40,170 nt of DNA from AC-37 sp036386455 (GCA_036386455.1 DASVVS010000015.1:1-40170); one strand, 5' to 3'. Counted from the first letter of the stretch, positions 26,287-33,671 are shown. Notes: generated by a model from the sequence alone, not told the origin. Numbers and translations: made by a program.

Positions 26287-28065
26287 CTAGACGGCGGGGT
26301 CTTCGGGGGGCGGCGCGGTGTCGCCCTCGGCGCCGACCGCGTCGTCGGCCGGAGCGCCGGAGATCGCGTCACCGGGGGCGGGCGCGGGCTCGTGCGTGTC
26401 CGCCACCGGCGGCGTCGCCTCGACGGGCGGGCTGTCGGCGACCGGAGCGTCCGCGATGGGGGCCTCGTTGGCGCCGGGATCGGCCGGGGCGGCGTCGGGC
26501 GCGGGCGCTGCGTCGGGCGCGGGCGCTGCGTCGGCCGCGGGCGCTGCGTCGGCCGCGGGCGCCGGCGCATCCTCCGCGGCCGGGTCGGCCTGCGGCGAAG
26601 CCTCGGGCTCCGAGGGTGCGTCGGTCTCCGGGGCGGCCACGGTGTCCGGGGCGGCCTCGGCGGGATCCGGCTCCGGGTCGGCCTGCGGCGAAGCCTCCGG
26701 GGTCTCGGCCGCGAAGGTCTCCCCGCCGGCGGCATCGCCCGCCGGGGCGTAATCGCCCGCCGGGGCGTAATCGCCAGCCGGGGCGTAATCGCCCGCCGGA
26801 GCCGGCTCGCCCTCCGGGGCGGCTGCGCCCGCGCCTGTGAACACGTCGTCCGAGAGGTCCAGGTCGCGAACCTCACCGAGATCGCCGTCCTCGCCGCCCC
26901 CGGACGGCGGCAGGTAGTCGCCGCCGTTGCTCAGCGGCAGCTCCTGGCCCTCCACGCGCTTGGCGCTCAGCGACAGGCGGCGGCGCTCGGAGTCGATCTC
27001 GAGGATCTTCACGCGGATCACGTCGCCCTGGTTCACGACCTCGCGCGGGTTCTCGACATGGTGCTGGGCAAGCTCGGAGATGTGCACGAGGCCCTCGACG
27101 CCGTCGAGGATCTCCACGAACGCGCCGAAGCTGACGACCTTCGTGACCTTGCCCTCGAGCTCGTCGTTGAGCGCGTAGGTGTCGACAACCCGCTGCCACG
27201 GGTCCTCCTGCGTCTGCTTGAGGCCGAGCGAGATGCGCTGGCGGTCGCGGTCGATGTCCAGCACCTTGACCGGCACGACCTGGCCGATCGAGAGGATCTC
27301 GGAAGGGTGGTTGACGTGGCTCCAGGAGAGCTCGGAGATGTGGATCAGGCCGTCGATCCCGTCGAGGTCCACGAACGCGCCGAAGTCCACGATGTTGGAG
27401 ATCGCGCCCTCCACGATCTGGCCCGGCTGCAGGCGGTCGAGGATCTGCTGGCGCACCTCCTTGCGCTCCTCCTCGAGCACCGCGCGGCGCGAGAGCACCA
27501 CGTTGTTGCGCGAGCGGTTGAGCTCGATGACCTTGCACTCGATGGTCTGGCCGAGGAACTCGTCGAGGTTCTGGACGCGGCGGATGTCCACGAGCGAGGC
27601 GGGCAGGAAGCCGCGCACCCCGAGATCGATGATCAGGCCGCCCTTGACGACTTCGATGACGCTTCCCTCGACGGGCTCGCCGGACTCCGCGGCACCCTCG
27701 ATGCGGCGCCAGGCCTTCTCGAAGCGGGCGCGCTTCTTGGAGAGGACGAGGCGGCCGTCCTGGTCCTCCTTGGTGAGGACGAGAGCGTCGACCTCCTCGC
27801 CGAGCTCGACCTCGTCATGAGGGTTGGCCGACTTGCGGATCGAGAGCTCGTTGGAGGGAATGACCCCCTCCGACTTGTAGCCGATGTCGACGAGGACCTC
27901 GTCCTTGTCGATCCGGACGACGTTGCCGCTGACCACGTCGCCCTCGGAGAACGGGACGATCGTCGCGTCGTAGTTCGGAACGATCTGGCCGTCGATCTCG
28001 AGGAGCAGGCCGTTCGACCCCTCCACGGCCTTCGGCTCGGCGGTAAGCGTGTCTCCTTCTGGCAC
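26287..28065 (-). CDS. rpsA: 30S ribosomal protein S1 with long repetitive C-terminal tail
   Basis: RNA-binding protein that helps bind and unfold mRNA on the 30S subunit. From GTG 28065 it has 592 aa. Four S1 (OB-fold) domains occupy roughly residues 30-380; the third and fourth are the best conserved (VDFGAFVDLDGIDGLIHISEL, GKVTKVVSFGAFVEI). The last 190 or so residues form a low-complexity Ala/Pro/Asp/Glu tail with tandem APAGDY and AADAAPAP-type repeats, absent from typical S1. The frame is open to a TTG at 28086, but GTG 28065 has TACTCT 8 nt before it. In a genome where many mRNAs look leaderless, an S1 with an unusual tail is notable. It is followed by coaE after 3 bp. Confidence 0.95.
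   Translation of the reverse strand: MPEGDTLTAEPKAVEGSNGLLLEIDGQIVPNYDATIVPFSEGDVVSGNVVRIDKDEVLVDIGYKSEGVIPSNELSIRKSANPHDEVELGEEVDALVLTKEDQDGRLVLSKKRARFEKAWRRIEGAAESGEPVEGSVIEVVKGGLIIDLGVRGFLPASLVDIRRVQNLDEFLGQTIECKVIELNRSRNNVVLSRRAVLEEERKEVRQQILDRLQPGQIVEGAISNIVDFGAFVDLDGIDGLIHISELSWSHVNHPSEILSIGQVVPVKVLDIDRDRQRISLGLKQTQEDPWQRVVDTYALNDELEGKVTKVVSFGAFVEILDGVEGLVHISELAQHHVENPREVVNQGDVIRVKILEIDSERRRLSLSAKRVEGQELPLSNGGDYLPPSGGGEDGDLGEVRDLDLSDDVFTGAGAAAPEGEPAPAGDYAPAGDYAPAGDYAPAGDAAGGETFAAETPEASPQADPEPDPAEAAPDTVAAPETDAPSEPEASPQADPAAEDAPAPAADAAPAADAAPAPDAAPAPDAAPADPGANEAPIADAPVADSPPVEATPPVADTHEPAPAPGDAISGAPADDAVGAEGDTAPPPEDPAV
26492..26563. repeat. four 18-bp tandem repeats in the rpsA tail
   Basis: Four adjacent 18-bp units (starts at 26492, 26510, 26528, 26546) that differ at one or two bases and begin GCGTCGG. 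They encode a six-residue Ala/Pro/Asp unit on the minus strand. Confidence 0.9.
26735..26806. repeat. four 18-bp tandem repeats in the rpsA tail encoding APAGDY
   Basis: Units at 26735, 26753, 26771 and 26789; the first two are identical, the third differs by one base and the fourth diverges at its end. Each encodes a YAPAGD hexapeptide on the minus strand. Confidence 0.9.
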
Positions 28066-28073
28066 GGGGCGCA

Positions 28074-28079
28074 AGAGTA
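28074..28079 (-). promoter_or_regulatory. -10 box TACTCT, leaderless promoter of rpsA
   Basis: TACTCT on the minus strand ends 8 nt before GTG 28065. The divergent box for the oxidoreductase gene is 20 bp further on. Confidence 0.45.
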
Positions 28080-28099
28080 GCGGCAAGGAAGCGGCCCGG

Positions 28100-28105
28100 T
28101 AGCCT
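28100..28105 (+). promoter_or_regulatory. -10 box TAGCCT, leaderless promoter of the FAD oxidoreductase
   Basis: TAGCCT ends 8 nt before the ATG at 28114. No ribosome site is seen. Confidence 0.45.
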
Positions 28106-28113
28106 CAACGCCA

Positions 28114-29241
28114 ATGCCGAAGCGGGATACGAAGCGGGGTGCCGAGCGCACCCCCCTCTCCGGCGACTACGACGTCCTGATCTGCGGGGCCAGCTTCGCC
28201 GGTCTCTGCGCGGCGCGCGAGCTGGCGGGCAGCGGCGCGCGCACGCTGATGATCGACCGCTACGAGGTGGGCGAGCGCCAGACCTCCGCCTGCGCGGCGC
28301 CCACCGACTGGCTCACCGCGCTCGGGCTCGAGAGCTCGATCCGGCAGACCTTCGGCGAGCTCGTGCTCCACACCCCGCACGGCACCGCGCGCTACAGGCT
28401 GCCGTGGACCTTCTCCACCTTCGACTACCGCGAGCTCTGCGGGCTCCTGCTCGACCAGTGCGACGCGCAGTTCGAGACCGCCAAGGTCGACGGGCGCACC
28501 GGCGACGTGGTCCACACCGACCGCGGCGACCTGCGCGCGCCGCTGATCGTGGACGCGCTCGGCTGGCGCCGCGTGCTCGCGAGCGAGGGCTACCAGCCGC
28601 CGGACGCGCCGCTCTCGCGCGGGCTCGAGGTGCACCCGGGCGGCTCGAGCGACGAGCTCGAGATCTGGATCGACCGCCGCTACGTGCCGGCCGGCTACGG
28701 CTGGAGCTTCCCCGCGCGCGACGAGGTGCGCGTGGGCGTCGGCTCGTTCGATCCGCGCTTCCACGTGAAGGACACGACCGTGCTGCTGGCCGAGGACCTG
28801 CGCCGCGAGCCGCTCGGCTACCAGGGCAACTGGATCCCGCACAAGCTGCGCGACGCCACCGAGGACGGCATCTTCTTCGCCGGCGACTCGGCGGGCCATT
28901 GCCTGCCGCTGACCGCCGAGGGCATCCGCACCGCGTTCCACTTCGGGATCGCGTGCGGGCGCGAGCTGCGGGCGGTCGTGGAGGGGCGCCGGACGCGCGA
29001 GGAGGCGCTGCGCCGCTACCACGACCTGAGCGCCGAGCAGGAGTGGAAGTTCCGCTGGATGCTGCGCGTGCAGCGGGCCATCCCGCGCGTGCCGCCGCGC
29101 CTGCTCGGGCCGCTCGTGCGCGCGATGTCCACGCAGCGCTTCGTCGACTGGTCGTTCGGGCACTACCTGCGGATCGCGCCGCCGCCGCCGCCCGTCAGCG
29201 CGCCGCCCGTGGCGGCGCCACGCGTGCCGGTCGCCGCCTGA
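28114..29241 (+). CDS. FAD-dependent oxidoreductase, geranylgeranyl-reductase-like
   Basis: A 375-aa flavoprotein of the PHBH/geranylgeranyl reductase superfamily. YDVLICGASFAGLCAAREL (19-37) is the N-terminal dinucleotide-binding fold with GASFAG at 25-30, MIDRY follows at the second strand, and GIFFAGDSAGHCLPLTAEGI (252-271) carries the FAD-binding Gly-Asp pair. Such enzymes reduce isoprenoid chains (for example of lipids or menaquinone) or hydroxylate aromatics; the substrate here cannot be read. The C-terminus is a Pro/Ala-rich tail. It stands alone, divergent from rpsA and convergent with the repeat protein gene, separated by a strong hairpin. Confidence 0.85.
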   Translation: MPKRDTKRGAERTPLSGDYDVLICGASFAGLCAARELAGSGARTLMIDRYEVGERQTSACAAPTDWLTALGLESSIRQTFGELVLHTPHGTARYRLPWTFSTFDYRELCGLLLDQCDAQFETAKVDGRTGDVVHTDRGDLRAPLIVDALGWRRVLASEGYQPPDAPLSRGLEVHPGGSSDELEIWIDRRYVPAGYGWSFPARDEVRVGVGSFDPRFHVKDTTVLLAEDLRREPLGYQGNWIPHKLRDATEDGIFFAGDSAGHCLPLTAEGIRTAFHFGIACGRELRAVVEGRRTREEALRRYHDLSAEQEWKFRWMLRVQRAIPRVPPRLLGPLVRAMSTQRFVDWSFGHYLRIAPPPPPVSAPPVAAPRVPVAA

Positions 29242-29244
29242 GGC

Positions 29245-29271
29245 CGGCGGCGCCTGAGGCCGGCGCCGCCG
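29245..29271. terminator. strong GC hairpin between convergent genes
   Basis: A perfect 10-bp stem (29245-29254 with 29262-29271) and 7-nt loop, starting 4 nt past the oxidoreductase stop. It lies inside three direct copies of TGAGGCCGGCG (29239-29285). There is no T-tract on either side, so it may be a bidirectional terminator of the GC-hairpin type. Confidence 0.5.
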
Positions 29272-29294
29272 CTGAGGCCGGCGCCCCCCGAGCC

Positions 29295-30416
29295 CTACTT
29301 CGCGGGCTTCCGGCAGCTGCCCTCGCGAGCATGGGCGTGGTTCTTGTCCCCGCACCCCTTGCCCCGCTTGGGCGGGATCGGCTGGACGCCGAAGTTCCAG
29401 CGGCTCGCGTGCGTGCTCGTGACCACGAGGCGCACGTCACCGTCGCCCAGGAGCGTCCGCTCCGCCACGCACGGATCGGGGACGAGCGGCGCCGTGCAAT
29501 CCGCCACCGCCACCCCGTCGCGGAACACCGTGATCGTGCTCTCGTCCTGTCCCGCCGGGACGATCGAGGAGTCGAGCGTGAAGGTAAGCGTCAGCGGGTT
29601 GCCGTCGGGCGCGCCGATGTTGAACTGCCGGTCGAGGAAGGTGTAGTCGCCGGGGGGCGCTGCCAGCGCGGGTCCCGCCTGGATCACGACCGGACCCGGC
29701 TGAGTCGTCGTGACCGTCGCGACGGCCGGCTCCGACGCTGACGGCGCCGCGCCGCTCGCGAACGAGCCGGCGCCGGGCTCCACGACCTGGATCGAGACGG
29801 TGCCGGGCGCCGCGAACAGGTTGTGGACGTCCCTCGCGCGGTACGTGAACGAGTCCGGGCCGACGTAGTCGGGGCCGGGCGTGTAGATCGCGCTGTCGAG
29901 GGTCGGGAAGGTGAGCGTGCCCTTGCCGGGCTGCGCCGGCGGCTCGTAGGTCAGCGTGTCCCCGTCCGGGTCGATGCAGCGGCCGAACAGCGGGATCGAC
30001 GTGTTCTTGGCCACGAACACCGCGACGTCCGGGCACGTCGGCGCCCGGTTCGCGCTGCCGTCGTCGGGCACGACCGTGATCGTGGCCGTGGCGGGAGCGG
30101 CGGTCGCACCGGCGCCGTCCGTGGCCGTGAACCGGAGGCTGTCCGTGCCGGTGAAGCCGGGGTTCGGCAGGTACGTCGCCGTCCCGTTCGGGTTGACCTG
30201 CGGCAGCGACCCGGAGTCCGGATGGTCGACGAGCGAGTACGTGAGCGGGGCCGGGCCGTCGGGATCGGAACAGCCGCCGAAGAGGGTCAGCGGAGTGTCC
30301 TGGGCGGTCGTGTACTCGAGATCGGAGCAGGTCGGCGCTTCGTTGGCGGCCGCGCTGCTGGGCGCGGCCAGCGCCGCCAGGGCCAGGCAGGCGGCGAGAG
30401 CGGTACGGCGGTACAT
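29295..30416 (-). CDS. secreted protein with tandem Ig/cadherin-like repeats
   Basis: A 373-aa exported protein. Residues 1-24 are a signal peptide (ALAACLALAALAAPSSAAA). Two homologous repeats of about 95 residues follow; each begins with APTC, contains a C.DPDG calcium-ligand-like loop (CSDPDG, CIDPDGD) and ends in YxG.DS(F/L) before a beta-strand, as in bacterial Ig/cadherin-like (Big_9-type) domains. A third beta-rich domain follows, then a basic Cys/His/Lys-rich tail (GKGCGDKNHAHAREGSC). ATG 30416 is chosen over the frame's earlier start at 30437 because AAGGGGGA lies upstream and the signal peptide begins there. Adhesion or wall attachment is likely, but no sortase motif is seen. Confidence 0.8.
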   Translation of the reverse strand: MYRRTALAACLALAALAAPSSAAANEAPTCSDLEYTTAQDTPLTLFGGCSDPDGPAPLTYSLVDHPDSGSLPQVNPNGTATYLPNPGFTGTDSLRFTATDGAGATAAPATATITVVPDDGSANRAPTCPDVAVFVAKNTSIPLFGRCIDPDGDTLTYEPPAQPGKGTLTFPTLDSAIYTPGPDYVGPDSFTYRARDVHNLFAAPGTVSIQVVEPGAGSFASGAAPSASEPAVATVTTTQPGPVVIQAGPALAAPPGDYTFLDRQFNIGAPDGNPLTLTFTLDSSIVPAGQDESTITVFRDGVAVADCTAPLVPDPCVAERTLLGDGDVRLVVTSTHASRWNFGVQPIPPKRGKGCGDKNHAHAREGSCRKPAK

Positions 30417-30434
30417 GCGAGTCCCCCTTGGTTG

Positions 30435-30457
30435 CACCTACCGTAAACGCGGTAGTG
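30435..30457. promoter_or_regulatory. inverted repeat upstream of the Ig-repeat gene
   Basis: CAC-TACCG and CGGTA-GTG pair around TAAACG with one bulged base. On the minus strand the loop and second arm contain TACGGT, a possible -10 box about 20 nt before the ATG. It could be an operator or the terminator of the SnoaL operon. Confidence 0.3.
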
Positions 30458-30495
30458 CCGTGGGGGCAAGAGCGCCCGCGCGCCAGGGGCCGGCG

Positions 30496-30930
30496 TCAGC
30501 GCCCGCCGCGCAGGCGGCTCGCCTGAGTCCGGACGTACGGCGGCCAGGCCCGCGGCCGCCGGAGCAGCGTCGCCACGATCGGCAACGGGTCGAAGTTCGC
30601 GATCCGCTCGCGCACGAGCCCGTCCTCGAGGCGGATGTGGTCGGAGCTGACCCACTCGACCGGGCCGCCGCCGAGCGTGCCGTACAGCCTGACCGCGATC
30701 ACGAGGAAGCCGTCGCGCGCGGCCCAGTCCTCCACCCTGCCGCGGAGGTCCGGGATCAGGCCGAACAGGCGGCCCCACATGGCCGCCGACTCCTCGTGCC
30801 CGTTCGCCTCGGGCTCGAGCGGCTGGACGAGCCGCACGCCGGGGTGCAGCAGCCCGTTGAGGCGCTCGGGCGTGGGCGCCTCCCAGACGGCCGCGAAGCG
30901 CTCCACGAACTCCGCCGGATCCCCGCTCAC
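30496..30930 (-). CDS. SnoaL-like (NTF2-fold) protein
   Basis: A 144-aa protein with the layout of the SnoaL/NTF2-like superfamily: an N-terminal helix (FVERFAAVWEAPTPERLNGLLHPGVRLVQP), a middle segment IPDLRGRVEDWAARDGFLVIAVRL, and a late strand WVSSDHIRLEDGLVRERIANFDP. Members are small isomerases, cyclases or ligand-binding proteins. Catalytic residues cannot be assigned. The GTG at 30930 overlaps the stop of the membrane gene before it (GTGA), making it the last gene of a three-gene operon. Confidence 0.8.
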   Translation of the reverse strand: MSGDPAEFVERFAAVWEAPTPERLNGLLHPGVRLVQPLEPEANGHEESAAMWGRLFGLIPDLRGRVEDWAARDGFLVIAVRLYGTLGGGPVEWVSSDHIRLEDGLVRERIANFDPLPIVATLLRRPRAWPPYVRTQASRLRGGR

Positions 30931-31604
30931 GCGGCGAACTCCTCGTCGGTCTTCCGCCAGACGGCGAGCGCCACCGCGACGCCGCCCGCCAGCAGCACCG
31001 CCGAGCCGATCACGTAGTAGACGTTGCTCACGATCACGCCCTCGGTCCCGGCCAGCACTGCGCCCAGCGCCAGCAGGTAGCCGGCCCAGGCCGGGACGGC
31101 ACCGGAGCGGGCCGCCGCGATCCCGAGCGTGGCCATGCCCGCGGCGAACGCCAGGGCGGGCACGTAGAACTGGAGCGACCACTCGGACTGCTGGACGTCG
31201 TGCAGCGCCTCGGCGCTGACCCGCGTGTCGCCGGTGCGCGCGGACACCTCGCCGAGCACTCCCCAGGTGAAGCCGTCGAGCGCGATGATCGAGGCGAAGC
31301 ACATCAGTCCGAGGAGCGACAGCGCGCCTCCCGCCAGGCCGGCGGCCGGCCGGCGCCGGCGCACGAGGAACGCCAGGCCGAGCGCGGCCACGACGAACCC
31401 GAGGATCGCCAGGAAGCCGATGAAGTGAGCGAGCTGCCAGCGGTCGTAGTTCTCGGCGATCTCGGCGAGCTGGCGGACCTCGTTGTCGCGCGCGAGCTCC
31501 TTCGGGTGGAGCAGGTTGTCGATCAGGAACAGCAGGGGCGCGGCCGCGAGCGCGGCCGCGGTCGCTCGGCGGTACAGACCGGCGTGAGGGGGTGGCTGGG
31601 TCAG
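30927..31604 (-). CDS. multi-pass membrane protein, start uncertain
   Basis: About 225 aa with six hydrophobic helices (from LYRRATAAALAAAPLLFLI near the N-terminus to VIGSAVLLAGGVAVALAVW near the end) and a charged extracellular or cytoplasmic stretch rich in Glu/Asp between helices 1 and 2. No known family recognised. No ATG, GTG or TTG lies between the upstream stop and the first helix; the frame's first in-register candidate is CTG at 31602-31604, overlapping the upstream stop as CTGA. The longer open frame upstream is Arg/Gly-rich shadow sequence. Its own stop overlaps the SnoaL-like gene. Confidence 0.7.
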   Translation of the reverse strand: MTQPPPHAGLYRRATAAALAAAPLLFLIDNLLHPKELARDNEVRQLAEIAENYDRWQLAHFIGFLAILGFVVAALGLAFLVRRRRPAAGLAGGALSLLGLMCFASIIALDGFTWGVLGEVSARTGDTRVSAEALHDVQQSEWSLQFYVPALAFAAGMATLGIAAARSGAVPAWAGYLLALGAVLAGTEGVIVSNVYYVIGSAVLLAGGVAVALAVWRKTDEEFAA

Positions 31605-31927
31605 AAGCCGCGCCGCTCGCGGTTCACGCGGTCGTCCGCCTGCACGGGGGCGCCGCCGCCCTGCCGGTGACGCGCCAGGTAGCCGGCGAGCCAGACCGCC
31701 CCCATCACGACCGCGACCGCCGTCGCGATGAGCGCGTCCTCGATGTCCACGGCCCCGAGCGCCGCGAAGAACAGGTACACGATCGACAGGCCGCCGCACA
31801 CGGCCACGGCCGCGGCCGCCGCCGTGCGCAGGTAGAAGCTCCTGTCCTCGGCGCGGCGGCTCGCCTGACGCCGATCCGGCGTGCGGCGTCGCTCCTCGAC
31901 GACCGGCGGGCCTCCCACTCCCTCCAC
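31601..31927 (-). CDS. small membrane protein
   Basis: A 108-aa protein: a basic N-terminus (RRRTPDRRQASRRAEDR), then two transmembrane helices (about 34-55 and 62-84) and a polar tail ending RRGF. The family is unknown. The GTG at 31927 has TAACAT 7 nt upstream, and that box starts with the TAA stop codon of the YHYH gene, ten bases away. It heads a three-gene overlap-coupled operon. Confidence 0.75.
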   Translation of the reverse strand: MEGVGGPPVVEERRRTPDRRQASRRAEDRSFYLRTAAAAAVAVCGGLSIVYLFFAALGAVDIEDALIATAVAVVMGAVWLAGYLARHRQGGGAPVQADDRVNRERRGF

Positions 31928-31934
31928 GGGCGGG

Positions 31935-31940
31935 ATGTTA
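31935..31940 (-). promoter_or_regulatory. -10 box TAACAT nested in the YHYH gene stop codon
   Basis: TAACAT on the minus strand ends 7 nt before GTG 31927; its TAA is the stop codon at 31938-31940. Confidence 0.45.
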
Positions 31941-32828
31941 CGGGCTGGCGGCCGTACCGCGGAAGCAGCCGACCGTGTACGGGAACTCCATCGTCGCGTG
32001 GTAGTGGTAGGTCGAGCGCTTCCGGCCGTCGATCACGATCGTGTGCGTGTGGCCGTGACAGGCGTCGAGCCTCGAGTTGCGCATGTACTCCCCGCCCTCG
32101 CCGCGCGGGCCGTAGATCGGGAAGCCGTCGAGCGCCCAGCCGATGCGCTTCGAGTGCGCACCCTTGGAGCCTGTCATCAGGCAGCGCGGGAGCGCGTGGT
32201 AGTGGTAGACGCCCGAGATCTGCGGGTGGCCGTCACAGGAGTCCTGGACCTCGTTCGCGGCCGCGTCGCGCCCGGTGGCGTCCACGGCGTGGAAGAGCGC
32301 GACGCCCGAGTCGAGCACGCCCACCGCGCCGCCCGAGATGCACTGCGCCGACGAGGCCTTCCGCGGCCGCGCCGGCAACTCGAAGCGGACGGTCTGCGAG
32401 CGGATCGCGTTCGGGTTGCGGTCGTACCGGTAGACGTCGTCGGACTGCGAGATCGGGTACGCGCCGGTCGTGTGGCTGGTCGGCAGCCCGTTGCCGCTGA
32501 GCACGCGCGTGGACCCGCTCAGCCGCACGCGGTAGCTCGCCTCCGGCCACTCGACCGCGCCGTCGACCAGCAGCTTCTCCGTGTAGTCCCAGGTCGAGCC
32601 GTGGATCCACGGGCCCTCCTGCGAGGCGCCGCCCCGGCCGTTCGGCCGGTTGCAGAGATACAGGTAGCCGCGCTTCGGCCCCGTGGTGCGCACGCCGTCG
32701 TTGGAGACCTTGAGCCTGGTCAGGTCGAGGTCCTTCGTCTTGGCGTCCGCCTCCGGCCCGCCGCCGCACGCGGCCTGCGCGAGCGCCAGCGCGGCCAGCG
32801 CGCCTCCGATGTAGATCCGTCCTCTCAA
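31938..32828 (-). CDS. YHYH-domain lipoprotein
   Basis: A 296-aa probable lipoprotein: a basic start, a hydrophobic segment and Cys21 in LALAQAACGGG. The C-terminal half matches the YHYH family: GVYHYHALP, a WALDGFPIYGPRG segment, and STYHYHATMEFPYTVGCFRG at the end, a His/Tyr array that suggests metal binding. The family's biochemical role is not established. The frame is open far upstream to 33566, but TTG 32828 follows GGAGGAGGGA at good distance and begins the signal sequence. The next gene's -10 box uses its stop codon. The 200-bp region upstream to 33029 holds two inverted repeats. Confidence 0.82.
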   Translation of the reverse strand: MRGRIYIGGALAALALAQAACGGGPEADAKTKDLDLTRLKVSNDGVRTTGPKRGYLYLCNRPNGRGGASQEGPWIHGSTWDYTEKLLVDGAVEWPEASYRVRLSGSTRVLSGNGLPTSHTTGAYPISQSDDVYRYDRNPNAIRSQTVRFELPARPRKASSAQCISGGAVGVLDSGVALFHAVDATGRDAAANEVQDSCDGHPQISGVYHYHALPRCLMTGSKGAHSKRIGWALDGFPIYGPRGEGGEYMRNSRLDACHGHTHTIVIDGRKRSTYHYHATMEFPYTVGCFRGTAASP

Positions 32829-32891
32829 TGTCCCTCCTCCTCGTCGGATGAGGCACGCTCTCATCGCCGTGTAATCGGCGCGTGAGACCCT

Positions 32892-32952
32892 CGTAAGAGA
32901 ACGCGAAGAAGATTCGACGTTCGGCCTCGGACGCGTCCGGGTACCTCTTACG
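32892..32952. promoter_or_regulatory. 8-bp inverted repeat in the divergent YHYH/PAP2 region
   Basis: CGTAAGAG (32892-32899) and CTCTTACG (32945-32952) are perfect inverse copies 45 nt apart. They may be paired sites for a regulator of the two divergent genes. Otherwise the 32829-33029 intergenic region shows no gene. Confidence 0.3.
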
Positions 32953-32974
32953 CTCAAGCGCGGCATGGGCATCT

Positions 32975-33001
32975 GCCGATCTGGTTGGAAGACGGATCGG
33001 C
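32975..33001. promoter_or_regulatory. 7-bp inverted repeat upstream of the PAP2 gene
   Basis: GCCGATC (32975-32981) and GATCGGC (32995-33001) flank a 13-nt loop, 28 nt before the PAP2 start. Possibly an operator or an mRNA hairpin. Confidence 0.25.
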
Positions 33002-33029
33002 CTGAAGTGGCCCGGCCCGCCGGTATCGC

Positions 33030-33671
33030 ATGTCGAAGACGCTTAGGAACATCCCTGCCGTCGCATGGCCAGCCGCCCTGGTCGTCGTCGTGGTGCTGCT
33101 CGGCATCGCCGTCGAGGCCGGCGCGAACATCGTCGCGTTCGACCGCGCCGCCAACCAGACCGTGCACGAGCACGCGCGCGAGCCCGTCACGGGCTGGGTC
33201 TTCATCATCTCCGCGCTCGGCTCCACCTTCGTGCTGATCGCGGTCGCGCTGCTCGCGGCGCTCGGCCTGGCGCTGCGCGGGCGCTGGCGCTCCGCCATGG
33301 CGCTGATCGCCGCCTACGCCGTCACGGACCTGACCGTCGCGGTCGTGAAGCTCGTGGTCGAGCGGCCGCGGCCCGAGGCCAACCTCACCGACGCCGGCGG
33401 CTTCAGCTTCCCCAGCGGGCACTCCGCGATGAGCATGGCCGTCTACGGCTGTCTGGCGTTCGCCCTGGCGCGCGCCTGCCGCGGCTTCCCGCGCGCGGCC
33501 TGCGCCATCGCGGGAGCGACGCTGGTCGTGGCGATCGGGCTCAGCCGCATCTACCTCGGGGTGCACTACCCGAGCGACGTGCTCGCCGGCTGGACCACCG
33601 GCGCGGCGATCGTGATCGCCGTCTGGCTCGCCGGGTCTAGGCTGCCCGCGCGCGAGCCGGCCGCGGCCTAG
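33030..33671 (+). CDS. PAP2-family phosphatase, membrane
   Basis: A 213-aa integral membrane phosphatase of the PAP2 superfamily, which removes phosphate from lipids such as phosphatidate or undecaprenyl diphosphate. It has about five or six transmembrane helices and all three signature motifs: Lys107-x6-Arg-Pro (KLVVERPRP), PSGH (128-131), and Ser172-Arg-x5-His179-x3-Asp183. All catalytic residues are present. ATG 33030 is the only start before the first helix. The 3' end overlaps the convergent fusion gene by 35 bp, and that gene also ends in a PAP2 domain. Confidence 0.93.
   Translation: MSKTLRNIPAVAWPAALVVVVVLLGIAVEAGANIVAFDRAANQTVHEHAREPVTGWVFIISALGSTFVLIAVALLAALGLALRGRWRSAMALIAAYAVTDLTVAVVKLVVERPRPEANLTDAGGFSFPSGHSAMSMAVYGCLAFALARACRGFPRAACAIAGATLVVAIGLSRIYLGVHYPSDVLAGWTTGAAIVIAVWLAGSRLPAREPAAA

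Noticed and set aside
26284..26289. TAGGCA just before coaE as a stop-nested -10 box
   Set aside because: It does not fit TANNNT and lies within the start region; coaE is more simply read from the rpsA transcript.
25819..28080. Long plus-strand frame across coaE and rpsA
   Set aside because: It spans two real genes on the other strand and contains only Gly/Arg/Val repeats mirroring the rpsA tail.
32829..33566. Upstream extension of the YHYH frame
   Set aside because: It runs opposite the PAP2 gene and has no signal sequence at its start; the TTG at 32828 has a good ribosome site and begins the lipoprotein signal.
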